DNA of 21,073 nt, from contig JADRCO010001237.1 in NCBI GenBank assembly GCA_021464525.1, positions 1 through 21,073 of the forward strand. The letters run 5' to 3'. Under the pieces are notes generated by a model. That model searched no databases, was not told the origin of the DNA, and saw only the letters and a list, made by a program, of their open reading frames with translations. The position numbers and the translations under genes were made by a program. Each line of letters opens with the position of its first letter. Positions within the stretch are counted from its first letter, which is position 1. Below are positions 1-11,058 of the stretch, piece after piece. This stretch comes from Rhizophagus sp. LPA8_4_AMF (lineage: Eukaryota; Glomeromycota; Glomeromycetes; Glomerales; Glomeraceae).

Positions 1-36
1 TTCAAATACGTCGTCATTGAGCATAAATTCTTCCAT
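1..36 (-). CDS. N-terminus of a gene leaving the left edge
   Basis: On the minus strand an ATG at 36-34 opens a frame that stays open to the window edge (12 codons, starting MEEFMLNDDVFE). The context just upstream (CCAATATGG on the minus strand) and the acidic start look like a real fungal N-terminus, but 12 codons cannot identify a family. The region upstream (to about 200) is slightly richer in G+C and has two CCAAT boxes, which fits a promoter pointing left. The start is chosen because it is the first ATG after in-frame stops. Product unknown. Confidence 0.4.
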   Translation of the reverse strand, partial: MEEFMLNDDVFE

Positions 37-177
37 ATTGGATTAATAAATGTGATTTCAATTTTATGTCTAAACAGAGTAAAAAAGATTTTTTTTTTTT
101 TTGGCGTAAAAAAAGGCGGACTTTTAAAACGTACTACAGTTGCACAGCAGCGATTGACAAAATCATTTTTAATTTAG

Positions 178-188
178 GCCAATCCAAT
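178..188. promoter_or_regulatory. Tandem CCAAT boxes
   Basis: Two adjacent CCAAT motifs (179-183 and 184-188) lie about 145 bp upstream of the leftward ATG at 36. CCAAT boxes bind the HAP/NF-Y complex in fungi and work in either orientation. A role in driving the leftward gene is inferred from position only. Confidence 0.25.
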
Positions 189-876
189 CAATAAAGCGTT
201 CAAGAAGTCAGCTGATGATCACAGAAATCACAGATTATTAAAGCAAGAAATTTCCTTTTTTATAAATTCTGAACAAAATACTTGTTTCAAAAAAAAAACT
301 TTGTCGATCATCCAACACAAAAATTATTTCATTATTATTTATGACTACAGTCATACTATATTGATAATTATTAAAATTGTTTAGGTTGAAAAAATGTATT
401 ATCCATTTAGTTTAGTTACTTTTAATTTATGTAAAACTAAAAGAAATATTTATGGGACATTATTATGTGAAAGAAATTTGTATTAACGAATGAATTTAAT
501 TATAATATAACTATCATTAAAGTAGGTTATGGTTACAATAATTTTTATTGCTTGTTAATTATTATGATATTCAATAAATTAAAATTTTCATCTACTGTAT
601 TTTACATCATTTTTCTTAATAACATGAAATTTTATTGTTAAAATAAATTGGTATTTAATGACAACAATATTTTCTCAAAATTAAAAAATATAATAATTTA
701 ATGATGTCAAAAGTAGTTGCGCTCAAATATACTATAAATTATCTTAAATAAAATCAGAAAGTTGCCTTTAAAATAATGACTGCATTCTTTAGTTCTCGTT
801 ATCTATGAAAAAAATTGCAAAAAATTATTACTATATTAATAAACGAAATAAGAAAGGAAATTATTATTTGAAAATA
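189..876. other. AT-rich intergenic DNA
   Basis: No open frame with coding character, no splice-consistent exon and no RNA gene seen. It consists of A/T runs. Confidence 0.5.
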
Positions 877-1074
877 CAGTTGACCCCCTATATAGTCACC
901 TCCTGTATAATCACATCATATAAAATTCCCCTTTATAAGCACACTATATTTTAGCCCAATGTACTAATAAACATATTAAAAAAACCTCCTCTATAGTCAC
1001 AACATATGACTTTTTTTATAATCACACCCTTTTTTTTCGGTCCCGAGGGGTGTGACTATAAAGGAGGTTGACTG
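877..1074. mobile_element. TA-flanked MITE, Tc1/mariner-pogo type
   Basis: A 198-bp non-coding element flanked by TA on both sides (875-876 and 1075-1076). The left end reads CAGTTGACCCCCTATATAGT and the reverse complement of the right end reads CAGTCAACCTCCTTTATAGT, so the terminal inverted repeats match at 17 of 20 positions and then share CAC. CAGT ends with a TA target duplication are typical of Tc1/mariner and pogo/Tigger-like elements. The interior repeats the terminal motif several times (units resembling CCTCCTNTATAGTCACA near 899, 929, 986 and 1013). No transposase is encoded, so it would depend on an element elsewhere. Confidence 0.8.
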
Positions 1075-1076
1075 TA

Positions 1077-1584
1077 TCATAATTTTGCTTAATTGAATAA
1101 ATGTGAGGCGGTCAGTATTTCTAATCATAGACACGTGAACAAAGTTAGCTTAATAACCAAAACAAGTAAACGTTAGGAATAGCAAAATTTTATTATAATT
1201 AGATTTAATGTTCTGAAAAAAATAAAATTTGAAGTATTAATTGAAAGCTAAACAAAAAAAAACTGATTGGTAATCAACTATTGCTAAAAAAAAGATGGTA
1301 AAAATTCTGTATCTGCTGTGCACGTCCGGGTTACTTCTGTATCATATGCAGATTCCCTGGCCGAACTTTAAAAAAAATGAAGAAAACGAATAATTTATCA
1401 TTAAGATCACTAACTGTACCTAAATTTCCCTAATTAAATATCTAAAAAAAAAATGGTTTTTATAAATTTATTGTATTTTCCAATTATTTTAGGATTAAAT
1501 ATTAATAGCAAATTTACTACAAAATTTGACTACAATTTAAGGAATAGTGTTTATTTGTAATTAATGATCCATATTATTTTTAGC
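1077..1584. other. AT-rich DNA, no gene seen
   Basis: No coding exon recognised. A short G+C-richer islet at about 1305-1365 stands out from its surroundings but has no frame or repeat I can name. Confidence 0.4.
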
Positions 1585-2237
1585 AGAATAACAAAACCTG
1601 AAGGATATTTGGAATTAACCAAAGCATATTACAGTAGTTATGAAGGATATGATCATGTTATGCATTAAAATATTTAAATTATAGAAACAAGTAATACAAT
1701 TACTGATAATAGTAATAAATATTAATAATTTATTTTATAGTATATAAATCATGTTTACAAGGTGGAATTGATTTAAAATTTACAAAACAACTTGGTAATG
1801 TGTTAATGTGTTACGATCAATACAAACTATAACAAACAATAACAAATGTGAATACTGAATATAAATAAAAAAGTAATTGTTGTAGGTCCAAGTGGTGGTA
1901 AAGTTCGTTTATTTTTACGGATCTTTCTATACAAATTAGTTCAACAACTTCAGCGGTTGAAAGTTTGTCCTTATTTAAATGTCAAAAGAATGCAAAGAAC
2001 TTATTTTAAAAGATATTAAAAATGAAATATGCCAAACTAAAAATGCCAAATATTATGTGATTAGATACGAAAATATTAACAATAATTAAAAGAAAATTAA
2101 TTGAAAAAATATACAGATAACAATGTATTCCTTTAAGTTAAGTATATATAATTTTTAATTTAAAAAATATTTTAAGTAAATATATCCGTGATCCAAAAGC
2201 GGAAATTGAAGAATATAACGTTGTTATGAGATAAGTA
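1585..2237 (+). pseudogene. Relic of a P-loop NTPase gene
   Basis: Several exon-like blocks on the plus strand look like pieces of one decayed gene. Block 1 (1585-1668) reads RITKPEGYLELTKAYYSSY and onward. Block 2 (about 1741-1794) reads YKSCLQGGIDLKFTKQL and ends in a GTAATG donor. An intron of 79 bp joins it in phase to block 3 (from 1874), giving QLVIVVGPSGGK, a strand followed by a Walker A-like loop one residue short of GxxxxGK[ST]. After that the sense passes into other frames: the stretch beginning TDLSIQISSTTSAVESL is open in a different frame up to about 2008. A last fragment at about 2181-2237 reads IRDPKAEIEEYNVV. The P-loop is the only functional hint; substrate and family are unknown. 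Multiple frameshifts make a working product unlikely. Confidence 0.4.
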
Positions 2238-3474
2238 ATTTAAATATTAGTATTAAACAATTAAATGTATCTTTTATACAATATAACGTCCTTTTAGAAA
2301 AACAAAAAAATTTGTCATTCGTATCACATTTCATCTCAAAGAAGTTTTGCTCTAACTTTCTTTTTTTTCTTTTGTAGTATTTTACTTGTAAAGATATCTA
2401 TAAAGTTGGATATTAAAGGAGACATAAATAGTTAAATTAATACTTTTATTATAATGCATTTATTTTTATTCTTTTGTTATTTTTCACAAAGGATTGTTTC
2501 GAACGATTTTTATTTGGGTGGCTTAGCACCAATATTTATATGTTACACTAACCTAAATATTTATTTATTTACCATAAATTTATAAATTTGGTTGGAATTA
2601 TGTTAATTCTAGCCGGAATTAAAATCGCACCAAATCGCATTTTTTTCTCATGTATTCTTTTGAACAATTATAAACTGTAACCTTTAACACTTTATATAAA
2701 AAAATTTAACATATAATAATATAACTTTATATAATAAAATTTAACATATAAGTGATAAATCAAACCTACTGATACAGTGTTTGGAAATGGTTGACCATTT
2801 TTCAGATTAGGGGTCATTTGGATCATTTGTAAAATGATTTAGGATTATTGACAAATGATATCAATCATTTGTCATTTGGTCATTTGTCATTAAAATATAG
2901 AAAGGTTGTTGGACAAATTTATCATGTCATCAAAAAAACAATTCTTTCAAGGATTGTGTGTAGTGATACAAATTCAAGTAATAAAATTATTATTCATTTA
3001 TCTTCTCATTTTGACTTCTTTTCTTATTGTAAGAAGAAGTCTGATGCCTTATTTCTAACTAACGTGTGGTAAGTTTTAATGTTATACACTACATGTTCTA
3101 AAAACATTTTATACACACAAAATGTAAAACTATGATCATTATATAAGAGCAAATAATATAGGCACAAATACAATTTATTTTGCATTGTGATATCTAATTT
3201 ATATCATTTGGTAAATGTTCATGTGCTTCATATTTTCTTATTTTTTTGAAAATTCTTAAAAATATATCACATGATGTAAAAATTTTCACTACATTTAAAA
3301 CTTTTCTTATTACATTTATTAAGAAATTTTTATATACTGTATTTAGTTTCTTAATTTTAAAATAAGCATAATAATTAATAATAATTCTTAGAATATTTAA
3401 TATTTTTCAAATGAGTTCCAAATGACTTGTCATTTGAGTCACTTGCATGCGAGCCATGCGTTGAATATACTTAC
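2238..3474. other. AT-rich DNA with TCATTTG repeats
   Basis: No supported gene. The interval holds two clusters of the heptamer TCATTTG and its complement (2811-2890 and 3408-3445). A 74-codon open frame between them (2848-3072) starts inside the repeat cluster and has no coding character, so it is not called. Confidence 0.35.
2811..3445. repeat. Possible inverted TCATTTG-rich ends of a ~630-bp element
   Basis: The left cluster contains GTCATTTGGTCATTTGTCAT. The right cluster, read on the minus strand, contains GTCATTTGGAACTCATTTG. These resemble degenerate inverted repeats made of TCATTTG units. No clear target duplication was found, so a chance cluster is possible. Confidence 0.25.
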
Positions 3475-3629
3475 TTTTACATTCAATGACTTCAAATTTA
3501 TCTTTTTCTAAGCAGTTTATGATAAACACTCGTCCTACATCTGGATTCCCTTGAAAATGGTTCCATTAACGCCAATGTGAAAGAGCAGTAATTGCATCCA
3601 TCATTATTTGAGAAGTAAATGTTGTCCCA
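3475..3629 (-). pseudogene. Exon relic, unknown family
   Basis: On the minus strand a likely acceptor (TTTTATCTCAG, exon from 3629) and a donor (GTAAGT after 3475) bound a coding-like block. It reads GTTFTSQIMMDAITALSHWR, then a TAA stop at 3568-3566, then WNHFQGNPDVGRVFIINCL and continues to FEVIECK. The text on both sides of the stop is smooth and of natural composition, so I read it as one exon broken by a single nonsense codon. The alternative 80-codon frame over the same bases (3740-3498) is less protein-like. The plus strand is also open at 3581-3721 and cannot be fully excluded. I do not recognise the family and found no neighbouring exons with certainty. Confidence 0.4.
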
Positions 3630-3699
3630 CTGAGATAAAAGAAAATATTGATGATGAAGGAGTGCCAGTTTCCAAAATTGGCTTGTATTCGGGTAGAAG

Positions 3700-6600
3700 A
3701 TGGATGGTAGAAACAGATTATTAGGATTAATATTAATCAAAAAAAATACATTAAATCAAAAACAGACATACCGAGGATCAAGACATTTTTCGTTTGTGCA
3801 GGATTTTGTGCGGCTTTTTAGGCTAATCCCTATTAATCACAAGGAGTGGATTATCTACGACATCATCCTGTTTTTTTTTCTTGTCTAATGGATAGTATGA
3901 TCTCTATTTCCTTCATTGAAGATGTATATACTACTACCTTCTTCAGTGACCAACAAGGTGCAATGATTAGTATAAAAGAAATCCTTTGTCATTATTATAT
4001 CATTGAAATCATCATACCCGAATTTGATTTTTTTTGAGAATTTTTTTAAAAAAAACCTGACCGGTTTGTTCATATTTGGTAAAAAAGTAGAATTAAGTTT
4101 TGATGAAAAAAATTTTACGTTAAAAAAACTTGAAAGAAAATTAAGAAAAAATTTTCTTTTGAAGCGTTTGTACATTTTTTATGCGATACAAAAAGATAAC
4201 AATCAATCATTGAAATGCAACATCATACTTAAAGTTTTTTTCATCATATTTAAGTATTTTTAAGTATGTGATTCGTGTCACTGTAAGTTGTAACGTAACA
4301 CTAATTGATAATTTACCCAATACAATTCACCAAATCATAAGTAAAATAAATGAAATATCTTTAATAATAATTAGTAAAACAAGTAAATTGAATAAACGAA
4401 AAAAAAAACAAATAAGATTGAACCAGTAATGTTATTCTTCATAATTAAATCCTTTTTCTAGTTGAATATTAGAATTAAAATTGGTAAAATGATTGGTATA
4501 CTGCGGATAATTACGGGTAGTCAACATTAATTTTTAATTTTTTTTTAATTTTTTTTTTGATTAGTAATGTCATTATTCACTTTTAGTGATTATTTTAGCT
4601 AAGTTTGTCTAAAAGAAATTTTATGCATAATTTATTAAAATTGACTTTTTTTAAAAAAAGGACATTTACATCCATTTTTCGACTTAGCCTGATCATGTAA
4701 TCGTTTATTTTATCAATTCAAATAAACTTGTTATAAATTATAATTATCAAGCCAATAGGATAACTGAATGAGTTGTGGACGTTAAAGGGAGGAATAAAAT
4801 TATGTAGAATAATTCATACCACTGCTGTACCTCGACCATGATTTGACAGTTGATTCCCACTATACATTATTTTGTATTCACACACTAATTTTTTCTAATG
4901 TTTTGCTATGAGAATTATTTTTATGATAAAATTTTTTACCGTTTAAGTATTTATGCACAAATCTTTCCTATGTCGTAATCATTTATTTCAACTGCTATTT
5001 TATTGCATATTTCGTTTAAAATTAAAATCTTTTTCTATCATAATTCTATCAACGATCTGTTTAAAACGAGATCAAACCAAAAAATGAAACACCCTCAAAT
5101 GATATATTGGACTAGCAGATGTATTAACCGATACTCTTTGCACTTCTTCATAACGTCTATTTTCTTCGTGGAGACCATTAACGATTTTGCTCGATGATAT
5201 TAATCCTATTGAGAATTCCCTGCGCCTCTGCAACGAAAATTCTAATACGTGCGTTGATTAATGTGTTACGTGCGTTAATTTCGGTATAGATTTTTTGTTT
5301 AATGGAAAAAAATCGATTAGTAGATCCCTGCAAATGATTTCTAGTCAAAACTCAAACCAACCCTGATTTAAATAAGCACAGATAACTATAGAGAAGCGGA
5401 TCAATATTAATCAAGATAATTATTCTTTAAATTGCGTTTAAATTCTTGAAGCTGATTTCTTTTAATGAACATGCATCAGTTTATATATCTTTTTTCATGA
5501 AGCAAGCTAATCGAATTTGAAACTATGATATCAAATGTACGTTGAAGAGAAGAAAATAAAGATAATAAATTACTGCAAAGTTAATAAAGATAATAACCTA
5601 TTGAGATACAATTAAAAATTTATTTTTCTATTAACTAAAGAAATGGAATGATATCATCGTTAAAAAATAAACTCAATAATACCGATGCCCTCCTGATTAT
5701 CATGATCAAGTATTTTTTGAACTTTTGTTTTTGAAATAAATAAGAGCTAATTTAATAAATAAATATATAATCAATCACGATAATATCCTTTTTAGGTTAT
5801 TGCCATTTGAAGACCTAAACAAATTAAAAATACAAGAAGCTATAAGAGACTGTCTGTAGAAAGACGATTAATTTCAATAACTACAAGGAATAGACATAAT
5901 TTACTATTTAATTTCAGTGTTTAATTTTATAATTATTTTAATTATCAGTACTATTTATCTATTTATCTACTCATCAAAAAAAAAAATACATAATTAAAAT
6001 CATTAATCAATGTGAAATCATTAAAATTTATGCACTACTAAAATAAATTGAAAATTTTCTTCGAAAAATTACTAAAATCATGACACATTGGACTTAATTT
6101 TAATTATCATTTGTGGTACCAATTAGAATTTAGTTTAAATTAAGAATTAAATTCAATTCAAAATAGTTGTTATTAAAGTCAGATACTGAAAATTTGATTT
6201 TAAGTGTAATATTAATACAATGATACAGTAAATCATTCAGATATAAAGAAACTTGCTGGTGTAATTAGCTTATTGTATAGGAATATACTTTCAAGGAACG
6301 TGAGTTTAAATTCAAATTAAGAAGTTAAAGTTTAAAAAAAATCTATTCTAAACTTCTATTTAATTTAGAAAAAAAGAAAGTATTTAGGTTTACTTTAATA
6401 AAATGGAGTATACAATATAAAAATTCTTTGTTTATTGCTTACATTTAATAAAACTTATGATTTATCACTAAATTGCTAATACTCATCACGACGTCACGTT
6501 TAATTTTAGGATCAAACCTGCTTAAAGCTTGAAACCATCTCAATTTTTAATATTTTTTATGCTGAAATATACAGTAATATATATTTGGTTGTTGCATATA

Positions 6601-6840
6601 TATTTAATTAATCTGACTAAAAAATTTGTTGTATTTTTATCATTCTCATCACGATAATTTTTTTTATTACCACGCCATATAATTAAGTAACATAACCTAA
6701 TTTTAAAATAATGACTAATAAAAATCTGTCATAAATTGTAAAAATAAAATGATTGTTAGATCGGTCATGATTTTTTTTACATGATGGATGACAAGATTTT
6801 CTCATTTAATAATGACATTTAAGATAAAATCAGATAATTT
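3700..6840. other. Long AT-rich stretch without a supported gene
   Basis: Open frames here are short and rich in Phe, Ile, Lys and Asn, as expected from random AT-rich DNA. They overlap on both strands (for example at 3846-4263). No splice-consistent exon, tRNA or transposon end was recognised. A small imperfect direct repeat of TACGTGCGTT with a period of 21 bp sits at 5246-5276. Confidence 0.4.
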
Positions 6841-6844
6841 ATCA

Positions 6845-8091
6845 CTATTTATCCACATCAATTTGATTCATAATATAGGTTCTGTAAACAGTTGTTCCAA
6901 TATATAATTTATGATAGAATGTATTTATTACTGATATTACTAAAAATCCCATAAAAAGAAATATCCAAAGACCATTTAAAAAAAGACACGCGTTTCTTTT
7001 TTGCAAGAAAGTTAGGTTTGGAGGTTTAACCAACTCAAGATATCTTACGTATCCAGAATTCCAATACTTCTAATCAATACCCTTCAAACCTTACAAAAAA
7101 CAAAATATTTATTTAACGTTCCCGATAAAAAAAGAATAAAACAAACAAAAAAATAAGTTCACAACGAAACTTACCGTTTTTAATTTTTTATCTTTCCTCC
7201 GAAGAACCCACAAAAACAATAAAAGAAACATTAAAACGTTTTTATTAAAAAAACAACCTGGTAAATTTCGTAATAAAACTTACCGTTTTTAGACTCAAGT
7301 ACTTCCAATCAATATCCGGAAGATCTACAAAAAAATTAGAGAATTTTACTAAAAAAAAAAATAATAATAGTAAGATTCGCAAGAAAATTTACCATTTCTA
7401 TGCAACTTGTCTAATATTTCAAAGACAAAGTCCAAAATCTACAAAAAAGAATAAATAGGAAGAATTAACAATAAATGATTTGTGTAAATTACAAATTTAC
7501 ATCCAGTTTTCCTAGACAAAAAATAAACTTGAGATCTACAAAGAAAAAAAGTTAGAAAACGCTTCTTACTAATAAAATAAAAACAAAATCAAGTTTTGCA
7601 ACGCGACTATTTTCACCTTCTCCGCCATTCATCCAAAAGTCTGTAACTTATAACAAGAAAAAAAATAATAAAACGTTAATAAATGTTTTGTTAAATAAAT
7701 AATCGTTAACACTTCCATTCTTACCGAATTCACGTTCATAGGAGACTCGAAGAAATCATCTAAAAAAAAAAGATAATAAAACGTTAATAAATGTTTCATT
7801 AAAGAGCTAGATTCAAAACCAACTTCCAACCTTACCAAAATCCATGTCCATAGAAATCGTCTAGAAAAGACAAAAATGAAACGTCAATACACGTTTCGTC
7901 AAAGAAAAATGTTTCGTTAAAGAATTCCTACCATAGTGATTCCCACGCATCTAAATACCCGAAAACCAAGCTGTTTATCTAAAAAATTAGGAAAACGGTC
8001 CATTAAAAAATTTATTCGTTAAAATAAATCAATTAAAAAAAAAATGACAAACTTACCGAAATGCCCTTTCCAGGAAGACCGAAAGTATAGA
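6845..8091 (-). pseudogene. Mini-exon gene with C-terminal membrane segment
   Basis: Minus strand: a chain of very short exons separated by introns of about 60-80 bp. Most have pyrimidine-rich acceptors and GTAAG-type donors. Exons as read: 8091-8057, 7978-7932, 7860-7836, 7759-7725, 7646-7617, 7535-7501, 7438-7393, 7324-7284, about 7209-7175, and last exon 7089-6845. Pairs keep phase: 7860-7836 plus 7759-7725 gives TISMDMDF then DDFFESPMNVNS. 7438-7393 plus 7324-7284 gives ILDFVFEILDKLHRN then DLPDIDWKYLSLKT. The last exon begins LKGID, has a TAG at 7072-7070 where the homologous exon has Trp, continues KYWNSGY, and ends after a hydrophobic segment (GLWIFLFMGFLVISVINTFY) and TAA, so a membrane-anchored product is likely. 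Some junctions do not join in frame and one exon lacks an AG acceptor. The 5' end is not found; it would run into the plus-strand gene from 8197. Family unknown. Confidence 0.45.
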
Positions 8092-8196
8092 CTTAAAGAA
8101 TTTTTTTTTCTTGCGAGTGCTTTTTAACTTTTTTTATACAAAGTACAAAATAAAGCGGAGAGGAAAGGACGAAGGAAGGAAAATAGGGAATATTGA

Positions 8197-9434
8197 AGCC
8201 TCAAGAAAGAAGTTAATGGTATCGTTCTTTCAGATCTTACGTGGCGAGATCTTGTGGCGAATATGGTTCTAAGTGATAACTCGGATTTAGTAAAAAGTTT
8301 AGGACATAGGCAGAAAGTTATCTTTATGGTGAGAAGCAATTTAGTGTTAGATGAATTGCATTCATATACTCATTTTTTTTCATCATAACAACAGGAACCA
8401 TGCGAAAATATGAAATGTGTTCCCTCCAGTTCAGTTGTACAAAGATGTGATGCGTTCGTAGGAAATTTTAGTGAATTAGCTATTCACAGAAGCATGCCAA
8501 TTGTTATACACGATAAAACATGGAAAGAAGATGATTCTGATCTAATAAAAGTAACAGAACGTATTTTAGATGTACTGTAAGTTTTTCAATAATAACTTCA
8601 TTATGTAGATAGTTGTATGATAACATTTCCGATATTTATTTTACCTAGTGGCGAAATATGGAGTAATCCAGCTTTTGCAACAAGTACTTCCCGTGGTGAA
8701 CAGAGTGAAGGGACTTACATTACCGATGTTATAGTTCCTTTGCTTCGTGCAAGTCTGGCGAACCTACCAAATGGTTATATGACTTATATCTGTTTAAGCA
8801 CGTGAGTAGTAGTACGTTCACGTGATTACTATTTTAATCATTGCTCGGGTACTTAGTGATTTTGGGAAATGTATTTTTATCAAATTTCAGTGCAGAACGT
8901 CAGAGTATTGCAAGCAAGACTCGAAAAAATAAAGGAGTCGATGGAGAACGAATTGGTAAAAAACCCGATATTATAGGAATAATGAAGCAAGAAAAAAGTA
9001 ATATCGAGTTGATTTATGTTGAATCTTCACGCATTATATGTAAGAAAACAAAAATAGATGACGATGATGTGAAATTATGGAGAGAAATGATAGATGGGGC
9101 AAGTGCTATAAGAGCATTATGTAGACCGACCAGTAATCAATTTGGAGTTATAGGGATTCAAATTGCTGGTTTAGATATGCAATTAAATGTTTTGGTAAAG
9201 GATTCAGGTGGTATACCATGATATTTTCATCTTGACCATGCTGAAATCCCACTATCGCCACATTCAATGCACACTAAATCCCTTATACGTGTTTTATTGA
9301 CCCTAAGAAACGTTATGATCGTGAATAAAAGCTTAATAACGCAGGCGTTAGAACAAGCTGTCATCCATCCATCTCGTAATATTATTCTTAGTACCACTGT
9401 TACTACGCCAAATAATGATGCATATCAATATTAA
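8197..9434 (+). pseudogene. Multi-exon gene, possible PD-(D/E)XK-like fold, one nonsense codon
   Basis: Four exons join perfectly in phase: open from 8197 to 8328, then 8395-8576, 8649-8801 and 8891-9434 (337 codons, the last being the stop), with introns of 66, 72 and 89 bp. Landmarks in order: LTWRDLVANMVLSDN and LGHRQKVIFMEPCEN; GNFSELAIHRSMP; EIWSNPAFATSTSRGEQ; TYITDVIVPLLRASL; ERQSIASKTRKNKG; KKPDIIG followed by IELIYVESSR; CRPTSNQFGVIGIQIAG. An in-frame TGA (9219-9221) interrupts VKDSGGIP / YFHLDHAEIPL; a CGA Arg codon would be one C-to-T change away. The D...E-x-S arrangement after a helical region recalls restriction-endonuclease-like folds, but that is a weak inference. The true start is not seen; 8197 follows an in-frame stop and probably lies near a splice acceptor (ATTGAAG). 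I think the family is multi-copy in arbuscular mycorrhizal fungi, from memory only. Confidence 0.65.
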
Positions 9435-9817
9435 AATAGTATAAGTATTTGATTATTAATTAATTTATTTTGATTGTTTACGTAATATTAAGGATTTCAA
9501 CTTTATTTTGCGTAATTAATTAGCAATATTGGTGAAATTTTGCAAAAGTAAAATTTATAATTGCCCGGAATAAAATTTTTTTTTTTTTTTTATTAGTAAC
9601 GCATTTCTCATTAAACGAATGTAACTACTACATAATTGTTTTAGAAATACCTTGGGACCAGACTAAAGAAAAACCATAGCCTATCCTATAACTAACCATC
9701 TATCTATTAAGAGCTAATCTAAAACAATATGTACTATTCTAAAAAAAAAAAATAAAATAAAAGAAAGTAAGACAAAAACTAAACTAAAAACAACTAAGCT
9801 AAAACTACATCTTCCAT
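9435..9817. other. Convergent intergenic region
   Basis: Sits between the 3' ends of two converging genes. It contains long T and A runs (about 9576-9591 and 9742-9752). Nothing else is seen. Confidence 0.4.
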
Positions 9818-10768
9818 CTATAACGACCGTACGTTATCAACTTGTTCTTCATCCCTAGGCAGAAGACGATTGGTACAAGTAACGTTCGTTTGGTTATACT
9901 GCACAAAACCTTTTCCACTTATTTTATATTTACTGAACTCTAGGATCCTTCTTGTCGTTGGAACAAATCGATTTCGCAGATGCTAGGGCACCATAAAGAG
10001 ATATATCATCATCTCTCATCGGATGCTATATAGAAAATACCTTTATAAGTATTGGTACGTATGATTAGAATGATACATACATTAAGCTTTTCCATTAACA
10101 ATTTAATATTTTGTTCTATTTCATCCATCATCGTATCTGGTGCTGGTTCCTTATCCTGAAATTATAACTGATTAGATCGTATCAAGATTTTCCAACCCAT
10201 ATTAGGAGATACTGTACCGTATTCAACACCTTGATCGTATTCAATCCCACTATGCTTTTATATCCGCTTTCCATCTATGACAGTTTTATTACAAATATCG
10301 ATATAAGTTAGTGATCACATTAATTTTGATGAATACTAAATTTTGTATGCACGTGCACAATCAAGTAATAGCTAAGATAGTCACGCACAGCCAGAGGAGA
10401 GCAGAAACCCTCGACATCTGAAGGATTTGTTCCTAACAACATCGCTCTTCTGGGCCGGCATCCCCCAACCTTCAGCAATGACAACCAAAACTATCATTAC
10501 ACTGCCGTAAATTCATCAGTTTGCACGATAACGAATATTAATTCATCTATTATTACTAACCTCCGGCAAAACCTCCACCACCTTCGTCTCCCGTTCGGAA
10601 TCTTCTATTTTTATTAACGAGGACTTAACCGCACGTTCTACTATTTCTCTAACATCTTCATACGGAGGCAAGTTATTTCTGTTCATTGTCTGGTATATAA
10701 CGGTAGCAGAACATATAGCATCGAGAGGCCCTTCTAATAAAAGCGTTTCAACCTTAGCTACTAAATCT
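9818..10768 (-). pseudogene. Multi-exon gene of unknown function, frameshifted at its end
   Basis: Minus-strand exons: about 10768-10561 (acceptor TTTTTACTGTCAG; reads DLVAKVETLLLEGPLDAICS ... IVERAVKSSLIKIEDSERE ... EVLPE, then donor GTTAGT); 10274-10218 (MESGYKSIVGLNTIKVLNT, phase 0); 10155-10081 (DKEPAPDTMMDEIEQNIKLL and on, phase 0); and 10025-9818. The last exon begins HPMRDDDISLYGALASAK. Its C-terminal part is open in a different frame (RRILEFSKYKISGKGFV ... EEQVDNVRSL, then TAG), so there is a frameshift at about 9950-9980. The 87-codon frame that begins with TTG at 10806 is only the first exon with false upstream residues. The protein looks soluble, acidic and helical; I do not recognise it. 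It converges with the plus-strand gene ending at 9434, and the A/T-rich gap between them probably holds both 3' ends. Confidence 0.5.
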
Positions 10769-11049
10769 GACAGTAAAAAACTATTAGGGAAAAACGTATT
10801 GTACAATATGAATATTAATAAACAAATAAAAGTTACTGAAGCGCATTTACTGCTCTTTTAAATGAGAAGCAGAAGAATACGCAACAGATTCTTACGCCAG
10901 AATTTTGTGCTCGAGAATAAGGGCATGCGGAATGTGCATTGAAGATCTCATTACAAAGGCGTTGGGGTGATGCATATAGACTTTTTTTTCGCTCTCTCGT
11001 AAATTTGAAACCAGAAAAAAAGTGGGAAATTTCAACAACGGGCCATCGC

Positions 11050-11058
11050 TATAAATAG
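11050..11058 (+). promoter_or_regulatory. TATA box
   Basis: TATAAATAG in a locally G+C-richer context (GGGCCATCGCTATAAATAG). A plus-strand donor-like GTAAGGG follows at 11145 and an acceptor TTTTTCACAG lies near 11190, so transcription towards the charged-protein gene at 11454 is plausible. The assignment is by position and consensus only. Confidence 0.45.

Noticed and set aside
6845-8091. SP7-like secreted effector gene with repeat-coding exons
   Set aside because: The exon layout is reminiscent, but no signal peptide or nuclear signal is visible, and the last exon encodes a membrane segment.
8124-8339. 71-codon minus-strand frame as first exon (signal peptide) of the mini-exon gene
   Set aside because: It is antisense to the well-supported first exon of the plus-strand gene ending at 8328.
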